Made by a program: the position numbers and the translations under genes
Assembly (NCBI RefSeq): GCF_000015285.1
Contig: NC_008709.1
Coordinates: 3,286,001-3,350,000, forward strand
Direction: 5' to 3'
From: Psychromonas ingrahamii 37
GTDB lineage: Bacteria > Pseudomonadota > Gammaproteobacteria > Enterobacterales > Psychromonadaceae
DNA: 64,000 nucleotides
Notes under the pieces: model-generated
What the model was told of the DNA's origin: nothing
Seen by the model: only the letters and a program-made list of their open reading frames with translations
The model's database searches: none
In this document: positions 8,515 through 18,900 of the stretch, piece after piece
Layout: each line of letters begins with the position of its first letter
How positions within the stretch are numbered: the first letter of the stretch is position 1

Positions 8515-8759
8515 TTTTCATTTATTTTCCGAAAAGCCAAATTTAAACCACTCGAGAGTTCCTCTTTCATTTCATAAACCTGAGCATGTAGATCCTTGAT
8601 TTCAGAAGTGTTAGATGCCTTATCTATGATTGAATCTATTTTTTTTTCAAGAATAGAAACTCTTTTATTCATACCAGATAACATAATGTCCATGCCACCT
8701 AATACCTCTTCAATCATTAAATGATATTCATCTATTTGGTCTTTGGTTTGTTGATCCAT
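8511..8759 (-). CDS. Small coiled-coil protein
   Basis: 82 aa, no family recognised. Almost wholly helical and charged with heptad-like spacing (GMNKRVSILEKKIDSI, then EIKDLHAQVYEMKEEL), so a dimeric or trimeric coiled coil is likely. AAGGA precedes the ATG. It overlaps the following gene by 4 bp (ATGA) and lies 124 bp downstream of the large coiled-coil gene. Probably an adaptor or oligomerisation partner of the neighbouring proteins. Confidence 0.7.
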   Translation of the reverse strand: MDQQTKDQIDEYHLMIEEVLGGMDIMLSGMNKRVSILEKKIDSIIDKASNTSEIKDLHAQVYEMKEELSSGLNLAFRKINEK

Positions 8760-8883
8760 TACTTATCCTTTGTATATGATATAAATTATAATGAAGATCC
8801 AGTTACAACAACTTAATGAAAGCATTAATTCAAACAGAACCACAATACCGATTACTGATCATGTAGAACTATTCTTATTCTTT

Positions 8884-10707
8884 CTACGCTTTTAATTGTT
8901 TTTTATTTTCTATTAATTTATCCAGAAAATTTCTCTGTGTAATATTTGTTGTTTCTTTTTTTGCAATGCCATTCAATGTGGTTACGGGATAAGCGTTTAT
9001 TAAGTCTTTTTTACTGATGCAAATATAATCTTTTCTAAATTCATCTTCACTCCATTTATGCTTTGATTTATCGTCATTAGCACTCTTAATAACAGGATCT
9101 ATACGTTTAAATTCATTTTCATCCTTTATAGCTTGCTCTAACTGGCTTTCAACTCCAGCTTTATCACTTTGAACTTGCTCTAACTGCCTTTCAAATCTAG
9201 CTTTATAACTTTGAGCTTGCTCTAATTGGCTTGCAGCTTCATTTTTATCACTTTGAGCTTGCTCTAACTGGCTTTCAACTACAGTTTTATCACTTTGAGC
9301 TTGCTCTAACTGCCTTTCAACTACAGTTTTATCATTTTTAGCTTGCTCTAACTGCCTTTCAACTCCATCGTTATCACTTTGAGATTGCTCTAACTGCCTT
9401 TCAACTATAGCTTTATCACTTTGAGCTTGCTCTAACTGCCTTTCAACTATAGCTTTATCATTTTGAGCTTGCTCTAACTGCCTTTCAACTACAGTTTTAT
9501 CATTTTTAGCTTGCTCTAATTGGCTTTCAACTCTAGCTTTATCACTTTGAGCTTGCTTTAACTGGCTTTCAACTACAGTTTTATCATTTTTAGCTTGCTC
9601 TAATTGGCTTTCAACTCCAGCTTTATCGCTTTGAGCTTGATCTAACTGCTTACTCAATTTTTTTATTTTTAATGATGGACTTTCAATATCATTTCCTACA
9701 TATATAGGTGGAGGAGTCTCGATATAAAGGTCATCACATAAGCTTTGATAACCGACCTCACAAAGCAGAAGGTAAATAGCTTGATCAGCTTCATTATCAC
9801 AAATAGCATTTTCTTTTAAACTATGATGAAAGTTTTTTATATCTTTTAATGCTTGGTTTGATTTCATAAAATAGCTCTTCGCCTTTAAATATATATAAGC
9901 AAAAGATACGAATGAAAAATTATCTTGATTTGAAAACCTAAGCCCCTCATTGAGTTTACTCAATAACTCATTTTTTCTAAATTCAGCCAAAAAAGAGGCT
10001 TCAACAGACTCTTGATAAATCATTAATAGATGTTCTTTAGGTAAAAAATTATACCCTCCTTTATATTTTTTGTAATTCGGGGCCTTCGATTCATCTTTGT
10101 TGTTCTGGTTAGACTCAGTACTAATTTTTATTAATACGGCAATAGTAAATATATCAGCTAGAAAAGAAAAATCACTATCACCGAATATCCGACACTCTCG
10201 TTTAAAATCAATTACATTTCTCAGCTTAATATTGTTTTTAACATTTAATTCTTTGATTTCATCAATATTGCATGGAGAAAAATGAAATTCTTTTAATATA
10301 TTAGTCTTCAAGTTACTTATACTTTTTTCCTGAGCAATAAGCTCACAATTAATTAAAGGTAAAAAAACTTGGCTGTGTAGCTGCGGGTTTATTACAGTTT
10401 GATAAAAATGTTTTGAGTCTTCATCTAAACAATATGCTTTATCTACATTAAAGATATTAATTTTGGTAATTGATTTAACATCTAAGTCATTACAGAAGAG
10501 TAAGATACAATCTTTCGAATCAATTAAAGAAAAAGATAGATTCAACCTTGCTTCAATCGCACCTTTCAAATCTTCAGATGATTGATAGTTATCTATAACT
10601 ACTCTTGTAAAAGGGATTTCTATACTAGAATTTACAGTTAAAGTTATGAACTCAGCTGTAGAACAAATAATATACGCAGGGGTTTCTTTTTTATTATAAT
10701 TTTCCAC
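8884..10707 (-). CDS. Large coiled-coil protein with thirteen 14-residue repeats
   Basis: 607 aa from a GTG start, chosen because AAGGAGG lies 5 nt upstream; a longer TTG reading from 10728 would overlap the preceding helicase gene by 11 bp and has no such site. Residues 1 to about 350 form an unrecognised globular region. Residues about 354-535 are thirteen copies of a 14-residue unit, consensus QLEQAQSDKAxVEx, which must form a long rod-like coiled coil. A short C-terminal globular part ends with WSEDEFRKDYICISKKDL. It sits 10 bp after the UvrD-like helicase gene. By analogy the rod could be a spacer or ruler between a sensor head and a tail; no function is assigned. Confidence 0.8.
   Translation of the reverse strand: MENYNKKETPAYIICSTAEFITLTVNSSIEIPFTRVVIDNYQSSEDLKGAIEARLNLSFSLIDSKDCILLFCNDLDVKSITKINIFNVDKAYCLDEDSKHFYQTVINPQLHSQVFLPLINCELIAQEKSISNLKTNILKEFHFSPCNIDEIKELNVKNNIKLRNVIDFKRECRIFGDSDFSFLADIFTIAVLIKISTESNQNNKDESKAPNYKKYKGGYNFLPKEHLLMIYQESVEASFLAEFRKNELLSKLNEGLRFSNQDNFSFVSFAYIYLKAKSYFMKSNQALKDIKNFHHSLKENAICDNEADQAIYLLLCEVGYQSLCDDLYIETPPPIYVGNDIESPSLKIKKLSKQLDQAQSDKAGVESQLEQAKNDKTVVESQLKQAQSDKARVESQLEQAKNDKTVVERQLEQAQNDKAIVERQLEQAQSDKAIVERQLEQSQSDNDGVERQLEQAKNDKTVVERQLEQAQSDKTVVESQLEQAQSDKNEAASQLEQAQSYKARFERQLEQVQSDKAGVESQLEQAIKDENEFKRIDPVIKSANDDKSKHKWSEDEFRKDYICISKKDLINAYPVTTLNGIAKKETTNITQRNFLDKLIENKKQLKA
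9103..9648 (-). repeat. 42-bp in-frame tandem repeat, 13 units
   Basis: Thirteen 42-bp units (the last degenerate) encode the coiled-coil repeats. Units differ in a few codons and several are nearly identical (ND KTVVER and SDKAIVER types recur), pointing to repeated duplication by unequal crossing over or slippage without loss of frame. Confidence 0.9.
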
Positions 10708-10717
10708 TCTAGCCTCC

Positions 10718-11866
10718 TTAAAAATCAAAATCGTCGTCTAATGTTTCACTAACATTACTATAATTTGAATTACCCAAATCAATTTTATGACAAGACTCAG
10801 AGTCGGAAATAGTATTTAAATACATATGCATGCTTCCTGTGTGTGTTAACACAAGCGTATTTTTACTTCTTGAAAGTGCAACCATAAATAAAGTTTCATT
10901 TTTTATATCCGTATTCTTGTTCAAAAATGGTAAATATACAGTATCAAAATCGAGTCCTTTAGCACTGTGGTAAGTCATCAAAGTCAATTTTCCTTTTTTA
11001 CTCGCCTCGACTAAATTTCCATAACTATTTCCAATGTAGTGCAAAGGGAAATTAGTAAAATAATTATTCATAAGTCCGTAATTAGGCTTACCATATTGGT
11101 TATTTGCTAGTGACCATTTGTTAATATTAAAATGGTCACAGTAAAGATCTATAAATCTTCTAACCTCATTATGTGAAGGTAATAAAACAGCTGCGCTTTT
11201 ATCAGGTTTAATTTCTTCTGCTGCATTTTCAATAATGTATTTTAATTCTTCAGCTTCATCTTGTGCCTTTCCGAGTCGCACTGTTACATCATCTGCTTTT
11301 TTTGCCACTTTAGATGCTCTAATATCACCCAAACTCGGCATTAATTTTGTAATTAGCTTTACGATTGATTGAGTTAAACGATGTATGGTCGTTAGGGTAT
11401 AACCTTTTGATTTAGTAACACTTGAAATACAAGTAGGATCGATGACATTATCATAAAGTGACTGATTCACATCTCCACAGATAAACAACTGCTTACAATG
11501 ATTTGTCATTTCAGTTAATGCATCTTCGGGAAAGTCTTGTACTTCATCGCAAAAAATATAATCAAATGCTTTATTTTTCATCTTACGAAAAGCAAAATAT
11601 GTACCGTAATGAATATTCGTTTGATCTATATTTAACTCTTCAATTCCTGCTAAATACATTTGTTTCAATGAATGAGTGTAATAAGTCATTAATATTTTGG
11701 CATTAGGCTCTTTATGTAAAATATCATTTAAGGATTGCAGAAGAAGAACCGATTTCCCTGAACCAGCAACCCCTTTTATCCATTTATTCCCAGGCTTTCC
11801 TAATTCATTTAGAAGAAAATGTGATTGCTCTGCATCTAATCGATGCGCAGGTACCATCCACGACAT
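10718..11866 (-). CDS. Compact UvrD/Rep-like superfamily 1 helicase
   Basis: 382 aa, much shorter than UvrD (about 720). Motifs in order: Q-like LDAEQ, Walker A GVAGSGKS (about 37-44), Walker B DEVQD (about 110), motif III GDVNQSLY, motif V TYHSAKGLDFDTVYLPFL and motif VI FMVALSRSKNTLVL. The large 1B and 2B insertions seem missing, leaving mostly the two RecA-like domains, so a DNA-dependent ATPase or translocase is more certain than unwinding. ATG starts 1 nt after the stop of the Hsp70 gene (TAA-T-ATG) and a 10-bp gap separates it from the coiled-coil gene, so it is tightly within the operon. C-terminus is acidic (DDDFDF). Confidence 0.85.
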   Translation of the reverse strand: MSWMVPAHRLDAEQSHFLLNELGKPGNKWIKGVAGSGKSVLLLQSLNDILHKEPNAKILMTYYTHSLKQMYLAGIEELNIDQTNIHYGTYFAFRKMKNKAFDYIFCDEVQDFPEDALTEMTNHCKQLFICGDVNQSLYDNVIDPTCISSVTKSKGYTLTTIHRLTQSIVKLITKLMPSLGDIRASKVAKKADDVTVRLGKAQDEAEELKYIIENAAEEIKPDKSAAVLLPSHNEVRRFIDLYCDHFNINKWSLANNQYGKPNYGLMNNYFTNFPLHYIGNSYGNLVEASKKGKLTLMTYHSAKGLDFDTVYLPFLNKNTDIKNETLFMVALSRSKNTLVLTHTGSMHMYLNTISDSESCHKIDLGNSNYSNVSETLDDDFDF

Positions 11867-11867
11867 A

Positions 11868-14285
11868 TTAGTAACCTTTTACCGTATTGATTGAATGAGT
11901 TGTTAGCAAATTATTTGCATCAAAAAACTGTTCTAAATTTAAATCCTCATCTTCTCTTCCTTTAATCTCTTCAACAAAATCATATTCACCTAGCTTAGCG
12001 GCGGCAGAACTTAACCAACTAATATGAACTGATAAATAATTGTTTTCATATTCATCTTTCCATTTATCAAATGCTCTTTTAATCAGTAATTTTCCTTTTT
12101 CTATTTCTCCATTACTAATTAAAACTTTTCCTTTTGAAAAGATACCCAGAGAATAATTAGAATCACACTCCAAGCATTGTTCAATCCAATGTTCATATTT
12201 TTTATTATCATTGTAATGATATTGGCAGGCTAAATTAAATGCTAAATGAGGAGCTTTATTTTCCTCATATGCTTTCTGGTACAGATAGATGGCTTTATCT
12301 CGCAACCCAGCATCCGAATAGTGTAAAGCGACTCGATTCAAGCTAGAGTAGCCAAATTTATCATACAATTGCTCTAAAGATTCTGCAGCCTTTAACGACA
12401 ATCCAAGTTCATCATAACGCTTATATAATTTAACAAGTGCATCTTTAGTTTCAACACCAAAGTTTCTAGCACACTCTTTGTTGTATTCACTTTCCGCTTT
12501 AAATCGTTGCTTGTCCTTAAAAGACATATCACTATTACTAAAAGGGTTTAAAGGTTCCGCGTCAATTGTTAAACCATCAACCTCTGCTCTCACCATTATT
12601 AATTTATCTTCATTAATTTTTATCGTTAATGTCACTTCGGAGTCTAACGAGAACGGTTTATTATCGACATTCTTAATCATGATGTTATGCACTAATTTAT
12701 TTTTATTACCAACACAAATGGGAATCTCTATCTGTTCTTGTACTTTATTCGATGGGAATAATCCTGAAATAGTTATTTCAGCTGTTGGTATCTCTGCACC
12801 AGAAGGAATTAGTACTTCTCCAACCTCTTCACTGCCGTCTTTAATAATCGTAATGATGGGCTCGCTAGTGATAGGCTCTACAATATTACGTCCATAACCG
12901 TTATAAATTAGTGATTGAATAGCGGCACCTGAAGATACATGTGCCTGTAAATCATGTGGTAATAACATTTCAGTTTCAGGAAAATAATGCTGTAAAGAAT
13001 CTCTAATAATAGGATTTTTACAGCTCCCACCTACAAACAACAAATAGTCAATATCTTCAGCGTCAAGATCCGCTTTCAATAGTGATGAATTAACTGGCGT
13101 ATAAATACTGGTAAACTTTTCTTCATCATTTAACCGTTTTTCAGCGAGTTTATTTTTTGAAGTAAATGAATCTGTTATCTTAATAAACTCGGCAAAAGTT
13201 AAGGTAGGAATGCTTAAAGAAAACGTCCCGTGTTTGGTTTTAAAAGATACTTCATGGTGAACTTGTACTGTATCTGTTAAATTCATCACCTCATTATTCT
13301 TGCTCGACCAATTCATCAAAGAAAGCTCTTTACAAGCTTGAATTTTCAGTAGTTCAGCAACCGTTTCTAACCTAGGAATAATAATTTTATTGATCACTTT
13401 CATTTTGAAGAAGGACTCTTCAACATTATTTTGTTTGATAAACTGAGGAAATAAAATATCTATCGCGATTAATTTGTCAATATTGCGGCCACCAAGCTCA
13501 TCAAACCTAGAAATCGATAAGTTTTTTGAATAGAAGCCCTTAAAGTTATACCCAATTTCTAAAATTGAGATATCACAAGTACCGGCACCGAAATCAAAAA
13601 TAAGAATGTTAGTTGGAATATCTTCTGATATATGAATATTGCTCTTAAGAGTATTGTCACTAATATAACTTAGAAAAGCGGCATTCGGCTCATCTATCAA
13701 TGACGGCTTATCTAACATCATTCCATTTTCATGGAGACTTTCAATAAGATCTTTTCGCTGATTAGCTTCAAAAGATGCAGGAATACTCACTGTATATTCG
13801 ATTTCACGAGACAAATGATTCAAATTGACATATTTTTCAATTTGAACTTTTAAATAACGGAAAAAAAGCTTTGAAGCATCCTTGGGGTTAAGCAACTTAA
13901 ATTTTTCATTATTTAACTCTGACTGAGGGTACTTACAACCGATGTCCTCCCCCAACTCCATTTTAAATGAATGCCAAAAATTTTTGTCTTTTTTTAACTT
14001 TAGCTTTAACTTATTTGCCCCCTCTCCGACGAGCAATTGATTATTAACATAGGCCAACATAGTAGGGATTTTATAAGATCGATGAATTGCACCATCAAAT
14101 AACTTCTGATTTAAATCTATCGCTTGTGACTCTATAATACCTAGCTCTTTGCTTAAATAAGCGATACTAACAACGGTTGTCGATGTTCCAAAATCAATGC
14201 CTACATAAGTTCTTTCTTTTAAGCTTTCTGAAAATTCCTTTTGCTTACAAGAAGGGAATAATTTAGTAATTGTTAACTCATTCAT
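11868..14285 (-). CDS. Hsp70/DnaK-family ATPase with TPR-like C-terminal extension
   Basis: 805 aa. The N-terminal about 480 residues are an Hsp70 actin-fold ATPase: phosphate-1 YVGIDFGTSTTVVS, connect-1 IDEPNAAFLSYI, phosphate-2 LIFDFGAGTCDISILE, ELGGRNID and the adenosine motif LLFVGGSCKNPIIRD. A short beta-rich part (about 485-590) replaces the normal substrate-binding domain. From about 600 to 800 there are helical TPR-like repeats (LGLSLKAAESLEQLYDKFG; GLRDKAIYLYQKAYEENK). It differs from housekeeping DnaK (about 640 aa, with lid). First gene of the leftward six-gene run. A role as ATP-driven sensor or remodeller for the partner proteins is inferred from context. Confidence 0.85.
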   Translation of the reverse strand: MNELTITKLFPSCKQKEFSESLKERTYVGIDFGTSTTVVSIAYLSKELGIIESQAIDLNQKLFDGAIHRSYKIPTMLAYVNNQLLVGEGANKLKLKLKKDKNFWHSFKMELGEDIGCKYPQSELNNEKFKLLNPKDASKLFFRYLKVQIEKYVNLNHLSREIEYTVSIPASFEANQRKDLIESLHENGMMLDKPSLIDEPNAAFLSYISDNTLKSNIHISEDIPTNILIFDFGAGTCDISILEIGYNFKGFYSKNLSISRFDELGGRNIDKLIAIDILFPQFIKQNNVEESFFKMKVINKIIIPRLETVAELLKIQACKELSLMNWSSKNNEVMNLTDTVQVHHEVSFKTKHGTFSLSIPTLTFAEFIKITDSFTSKNKLAEKRLNDEEKFTSIYTPVNSSLLKADLDAEDIDYLLFVGGSCKNPIIRDSLQHYFPETEMLLPHDLQAHVSSGAAIQSLIYNGYGRNIVEPITSEPIITIIKDGSEEVGEVLIPSGAEIPTAEITISGLFPSNKVQEQIEIPICVGNKNKLVHNIMIKNVDNKPFSLDSEVTLTIKINEDKLIMVRAEVDGLTIDAEPLNPFSNSDMSFKDKQRFKAESEYNKECARNFGVETKDALVKLYKRYDELGLSLKAAESLEQLYDKFGYSSLNRVALHYSDAGLRDKAIYLYQKAYEENKAPHLAFNLACQYHYNDNKKYEHWIEQCLECDSNYSLGIFSKGKVLISNGEIEKGKLLIKRAFDKWKDEYENNYLSVHISWLSSAAAKLGEYDFVEEIKGREDEDLNLEQFFDANNLLTTHSINTVKGY

Positions 14286-14624
14286 TATATTTTCCTAAAA
14301 CATTTTTTGAATTATCAAATTTACGCTAATCTAAATTGTGGACACAAGAAACCGATAATATAAGCTAACAGAGAATTAGACTGGATGATCGCTAATACGC
14401 AAAAAAAACTGTCTGATCAATATGTTTTTATAACAAAATTTTAAATTTAAAATTTAAAACAACAGGTTAGATCATGTTCACCTTGTATTTTTGATATTAA
14501 TTTCATGCAAAAGTAAATAATCTGATTTTGTATCTACTCAACAGGGATAAAAATATTAGGCTATCAAAAAGTAAGGTATTCGTACCTTATATTCTTTTAA
14601 ATCAATAGCAATTACGTCGATTAT
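14286..14624. other. AT-rich intergenic region upstream of the Hsp70 gene
   Basis: Likely holds the promoter of the six-gene run: on the minus strand a TTGTGT and a TAAATT lie 18 nt apart, ending about 35 nt before the start codon. No sigma-32-type promoter is evident. A 20-bp AT-only palindrome is at 14436-14455. No gene seen. Confidence 0.45.
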
Positions 14625-15149
14625 TGGATTTTATATTCGCCATTCACCACTCCCTTAACTGCTCCGTCTCTTTTAAGCCCTCTTTGCGGTAATAAGGCTT
14701 CAAACAGATCATCAACGGAGCTGTTATCTGCATTTAATCCGGGCAGCGCCATATTGGCTTCGGTAAAAAAACGCTGGCTATCATTTACCTTTTTGCTTCA
14801 GGACAGCCCCCACTCCTTTCCAAGCTCTCCGCTATCAGTTCGAGCTAGACATTCGACCACCAGTCAGTTATTCGGCATTTTTCATTTTACTTTCAGTGGG
14901 CAGACGATCGCTTTTTTGACCTTTGGCTTTAACGTCAGAAGGTAATAAATTCCACAGATCATTATTCGGCCAGCGGGCAAAAGACATGCAGTGATCAATG
15001 GCGTAATCTTTTTGCAGTGATTTATTCGTCCGCACACAATTATGTTGACCGGTTTTCTTAATGATTTCAAAGCATCGACGCACTTCATTAGCTGCGTTTT
15101 TATTATAAAATGTTGATGACAAAATTAACCTTAAAATATTGAGAGGCAA
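14625..15149 (-). pseudogene. Decayed HNH endonuclease gene, C-terminal part
   Basis: The frame from 15149 to 14868 reads ...KSLQKDYAIDHCMSFARWP, then NNDLWNLLPSDVKAKGQKSD, the usual DH...P..RW..N...NLLP core of a family of HNH nucleases in restriction or helicase proteins. It then stops, but homology seems to resume in another frame (QRFFTEANMALPGLNA, then DDLFEALLPQRGLKRD) down to about 14625, so at least one frameshift has killed it. No intact N-terminus. A second fragment of the same tail is at about 26430-26660. Confidence 0.7.
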
Positions 15150-15339
15150 CAGACCCTAACAATCTGATATATCAGAGATAATATAGAAACCATTAGTATA
15201 ATGTCATTGCATAGATCAAAATTACAGATATTTTTTATAAAAACATCGTATTTAAAAAAGCTAAAATAGAGGCAGTCACAAATCATATGCGCTTAAGCTG
15301 AAAAAACCGGGATCGCCATGGTTTTATTTACTCCCGCCA
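15150..15339. other. Intergenic stretch, nothing recognised
   Basis: Short AT-rich stretch between the HNH relic and the long repeat; no open frame of note and no structured element seen. Confidence 0.5.
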
Positions 15340-15640
15340 TCTTCCGGTGATTTTATTGAAAGCTTATACTGCTATTTTCTGCAGGACGGACTGAGATTCC
15401 CGATAAAACAACTCGGGAAGTGACAGGAACGAAAGGCTGGACAGCCAAACCTTTCCTCAGGCCAAAATGAGAGCAGAAAAATTCCCTCAGTATAAATACA
15501 GTAAAAGCATTTTAGTTTGATATGGGTGAGATCTTTCCTGTTTTTATGAATTCAGGTTAATGATCAAAACCAAAGATCCTGATGGTTTTTAAAAGGTATT
15601 AACTGCGTTTTAAGCAAAAGACAGGACGCGACCCTATTCC
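15340..15640. repeat. Long dispersed repeat, left copy (about 300 bp)
   Basis: Begins CTTCCGGTGATTTTATT and ends GACGCGACCCTATTCC. Near-identical to 21090-21463 in the same orientation; the stretch from CCTTTCCTCAGGCC to TTTTAAAAGGTATTAACT seems almost unchanged between copies. Contains the GGCTGGACAGCC hairpin near 15434-15458. Both copies flank the exeM and 5'-nucleotidase pair. A GGCGTGGGTGTCC hairpin follows at about 15660-15690. Confidence 0.85.
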
Positions 15641-15865
15641 TATTTTTTTTAGTCATTTTTTAAAAAGGCGTGGGTGTCCAGTCTTTGTTGTTGTTTATGT
15701 TCTTTAGTCAGGGATTTAGCTATTGGGAAAGTCAGCACCAAAACCTTGCAAAGCGTTAGTATAAAATGATGAATGCGTTATTAGCGGTAAAAATGACTTA
15801 ATTTAGCATGTGCCTGGTTGTCTTAGGTGAATTATTGGATCTCTCCAGCAGCTGATTTTTTCTAT

Positions 15866-15895
15866 AAAAAAAAAGGCTCAATGAGCCTTTTTTTA
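15866..15895. terminator. Bidirectional rho-independent terminator for exeM
   Basis: GGCTC-AAT-GAGCC stem flanked by A-run and T-run on both sides, 17 bp after the exeM stop (reading the minus strand). Confidence 0.85.
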
Positions 15896-15911
15896 TTAAC
15901 TAACAGAATGA

Positions 15912-18900
15912 TTATTTTATTGCTTTACGGCGCAAGAATCCAAGCCCGAGTAGCGCAAATAAACTCAATATTCCCGTTGAACCACCATTAATACTGCTTT
16001 CAGTGGCGATGGGAGCTGCTCTCTCCTGCACAGAAAAGTAGACAGGCATTGCTGAAAATTTTTGCTCACCTTTACTATTCGTGATGATATTTTGTATTGT
16101 GTAATCCCCCCCAGCTAACCCTTCAATTTCAAAGACAATATAACCTGCCTCGAAATCAGCGCCTGTCAGCACTTTTTGTGTTGTATTTGAAACCCTGACC
16201 GCGCGAGTGTTAACGCCGTCATTGACAAGCACGGAGGCTATATCACCAATGATGAGATCGGCATTTGCAGTTTTAGCGGCATCAAGCAGATTTAAAGAAA
16301 TATTGAACGCGACACCCGATATCGCTCCGGCAGGCTCTTGCGGTGCGTCCACTGGCAGATCTACTTTAGCCGGCAACGCAGGCGTTATAACTACAGGTAC
16401 AATGGGAGTGACTGACTTATCAGCAAAATTCAGGACAACAATTGCCGGATCGTGATCAGATGATCTGTAAGCATTATCATATTTAGGCAGATAGCCAGTG
16501 TACTTTGTTGAATATTCAAATAAGCTTGATTCCGATGAATTGATATTCCAATACATGCTATCAACAATTTTATCCTTAAGTGATGCAGAGGCTAAAATGT
16601 AATCCAGCGTACCCACTTCATCATTGTAAGAATAGCTGTGAGATTCAGGGTGTCTATCTCGAATAACATTTGCGTAACCGTAAGATTCAGTCATTATCGC
16701 CCCTGCATCCCCATGCAGCTCGACGCCTTCCCCATCAGGTCCGCCAATATAAGTATTACGTGCGGCTTTCAGCTGATAATCAGCCGGTGCGTTATCACGA
16801 TTAGTGAGCACCATAATTGCATCTTCGTTGGCATAAGAATTCAAATCTCCCATGATAAGCTTATTACCTTCGATATTTTTCATGGTTTCACCCAATTGGT
16901 AAGCAGCTGAAACACGCAGGTTTTCGCAACTACCCTGTTTATCTGGATCCTTCCCCTCCTGCAGTTTGTAATCTTCCCAGCAAGGTGAACCCTTAGATTT
17001 CAGGTGATTAACTGAAATAGTTAACTTTTCATCTGAACCGGCAATTGAGAAAGTCGGGGTAATAGCATCACGCATATAGTTATCACCGCTTTCTGTTTCT
17101 GATTGGCCATCGATATAGACAGTCACGGGCGTTGCATGCTGCTCGGGCATTTTGATAATACGCACTGTCTCAAGGCTTACTTTTGATGCTTTAAAGATTA
17201 TTTGCGAGGTGATCGCATCGCTGCCGACAAAGCCGTTAGTAAGATCTTCAGTCTGCGGTTGAGCTATTGAATATTGGTTAGTATCATCAAGATTTGCGTT
17301 TAGGCGGTTAAGCAGATCAATAATCGCTGAACTTTCCCCAAATCCATTATTTTCAATCTCCATTAGCCCTAAAATATCGGCGTTGATTGCCACTATTGCA
17401 GTAACAATTTTGCTTGCCTGCCTATCGAATTCCTCTGCGCTTTCTGCACCACGGTTTTGATCTAGCGGGTTGGGTTCACCACCGAGTTGAGAGTTGAAGT
17501 AGTTAAGTACATTAAATGTGGCAATAGTGAGATCGCCATCCTGCATAACAGGTGCTTTGCTCCGGTCGCTTGCTTGGTGCAAAAATGTTTCTTTTGTCGC
17601 CTGATTGGTCACGTAAAAACGGTAATCATTATAGGAATAGCTGATCACTCCTTCAAGTCCATCAATAACATCACCAATACGGATATAATCATCGGAACTG
17701 CCTTTTTGCGCGGCTCCCTCTTTAGCAAAATCAGGATACCAGGGAATAATGCCATCGCCCGCTTTTATAAATGATTCGATGACCACACGTCTGTCCTGAT
17801 TATCGTCTGTTTGTTTTTCCGCTGCACTATCAAGTTCACCCTGGTGAACGGCAGGCGCATTAGACTGGTTAGGGTGCTGATTCACTCGTTTGTTAGCAAC
17901 CATCAGGTTGTTACGGTAGGGACCATAATCAAAAGAAAATGACCGTGTGACATGCATATCAGATTGTTTATCAAAGGCAACGAACATGCCTTCATGGCGC
18001 TCTAAGGTAAAGTCAAAATTTTCATCTGTTGGCAGGATACGTAGCGCCGTTGCCGCAAGTGTGCTCCCCCTGCTGAGCCCCTCAACCAAGGTTGAGTCAA
18101 TTTTAGTCCAGCCGTAGTCTTCTTTAACTTTACCGGTCACCGCGACTTTATCACCAACAGTCAGACCGCTAATGTTACCTATTACAAAGATTCCGTCAGA
18201 AGTCAGCGGGTCATTATCGCCATTTCCATCTTGGATAAAAAAGCCAACACCCAGATCATTACCTAACTTTTCAGTTTGAATCGCAGTAACCACACCGGCC
18301 ACGATAAAGGTTTCATCAGAGACGTACTTGTTATTATCCGGATCTGTGTAGGGGGAGCTCCATGAGGATCCCTGAAGTGCCATAATGGTTGATTCGTTGA
18401 CGACAAGTTCAGCCAGCTCCTGGCCTTCTGCCCCGAGCTGGCCAAGGTCGCTTGAACTGTCTTTTGCAAACGTTTCCCATTGCCGTGGATTATAGACAGC
18501 AGAAGGAGAGTAAACGCGGCGGACTAAGGTTATATCTTTTGCGAAGTCCTCCCCCCCCATTACACCGACCATATCATGGACACTACCGTTTTTTAGTAGT
18601 GCGATGGGATCATTACCGTTATGGTTGACAACTCCGCTACTATCTATAACCGCACCTGCTGCCGCTTTAATTGCATCATTAGCGGTTTTGTGGATAACAA
18701 CATAAACACTGTTCGCAGCAATAGTGACGTCATCAAGCGGCAGGCTAATTTCCCATTCACCGCTGCCATTTTGCGATTTAGCAAGTGCATAGCCACCTAA
18801 TGTTAGCGCGCTTGATCCTGTGTTGGCTATTTCGATCGCTTTATTGTACGAGCCTCCTTCAATGTACTCAGAGATAATAATTTCTGCTTGAGCACTGAAT

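Noticed and set aside
9103..9648. CRISPR-like array of 42-bp units
   Set aside because: Units are contiguous, in frame and encode the coiled-coil protein.
12478..12897. 139-codon rightward open frame inside the Hsp70 gene
   Set aside because: Antisense shadow of the well-supported Hsp70 frame; no ribosome site or family.
14436..14455. 20-bp AT-only palindrome upstream of the Hsp70 gene as an operator
   Set aside because: Made only of A and T runs in an AT-rich region; such palindromes arise often by chance.
14754..14945. Rightward small open frame over the HNH relic
   Set aside because: Antisense to the recognisable nuclease remnant; no similarity of its own.
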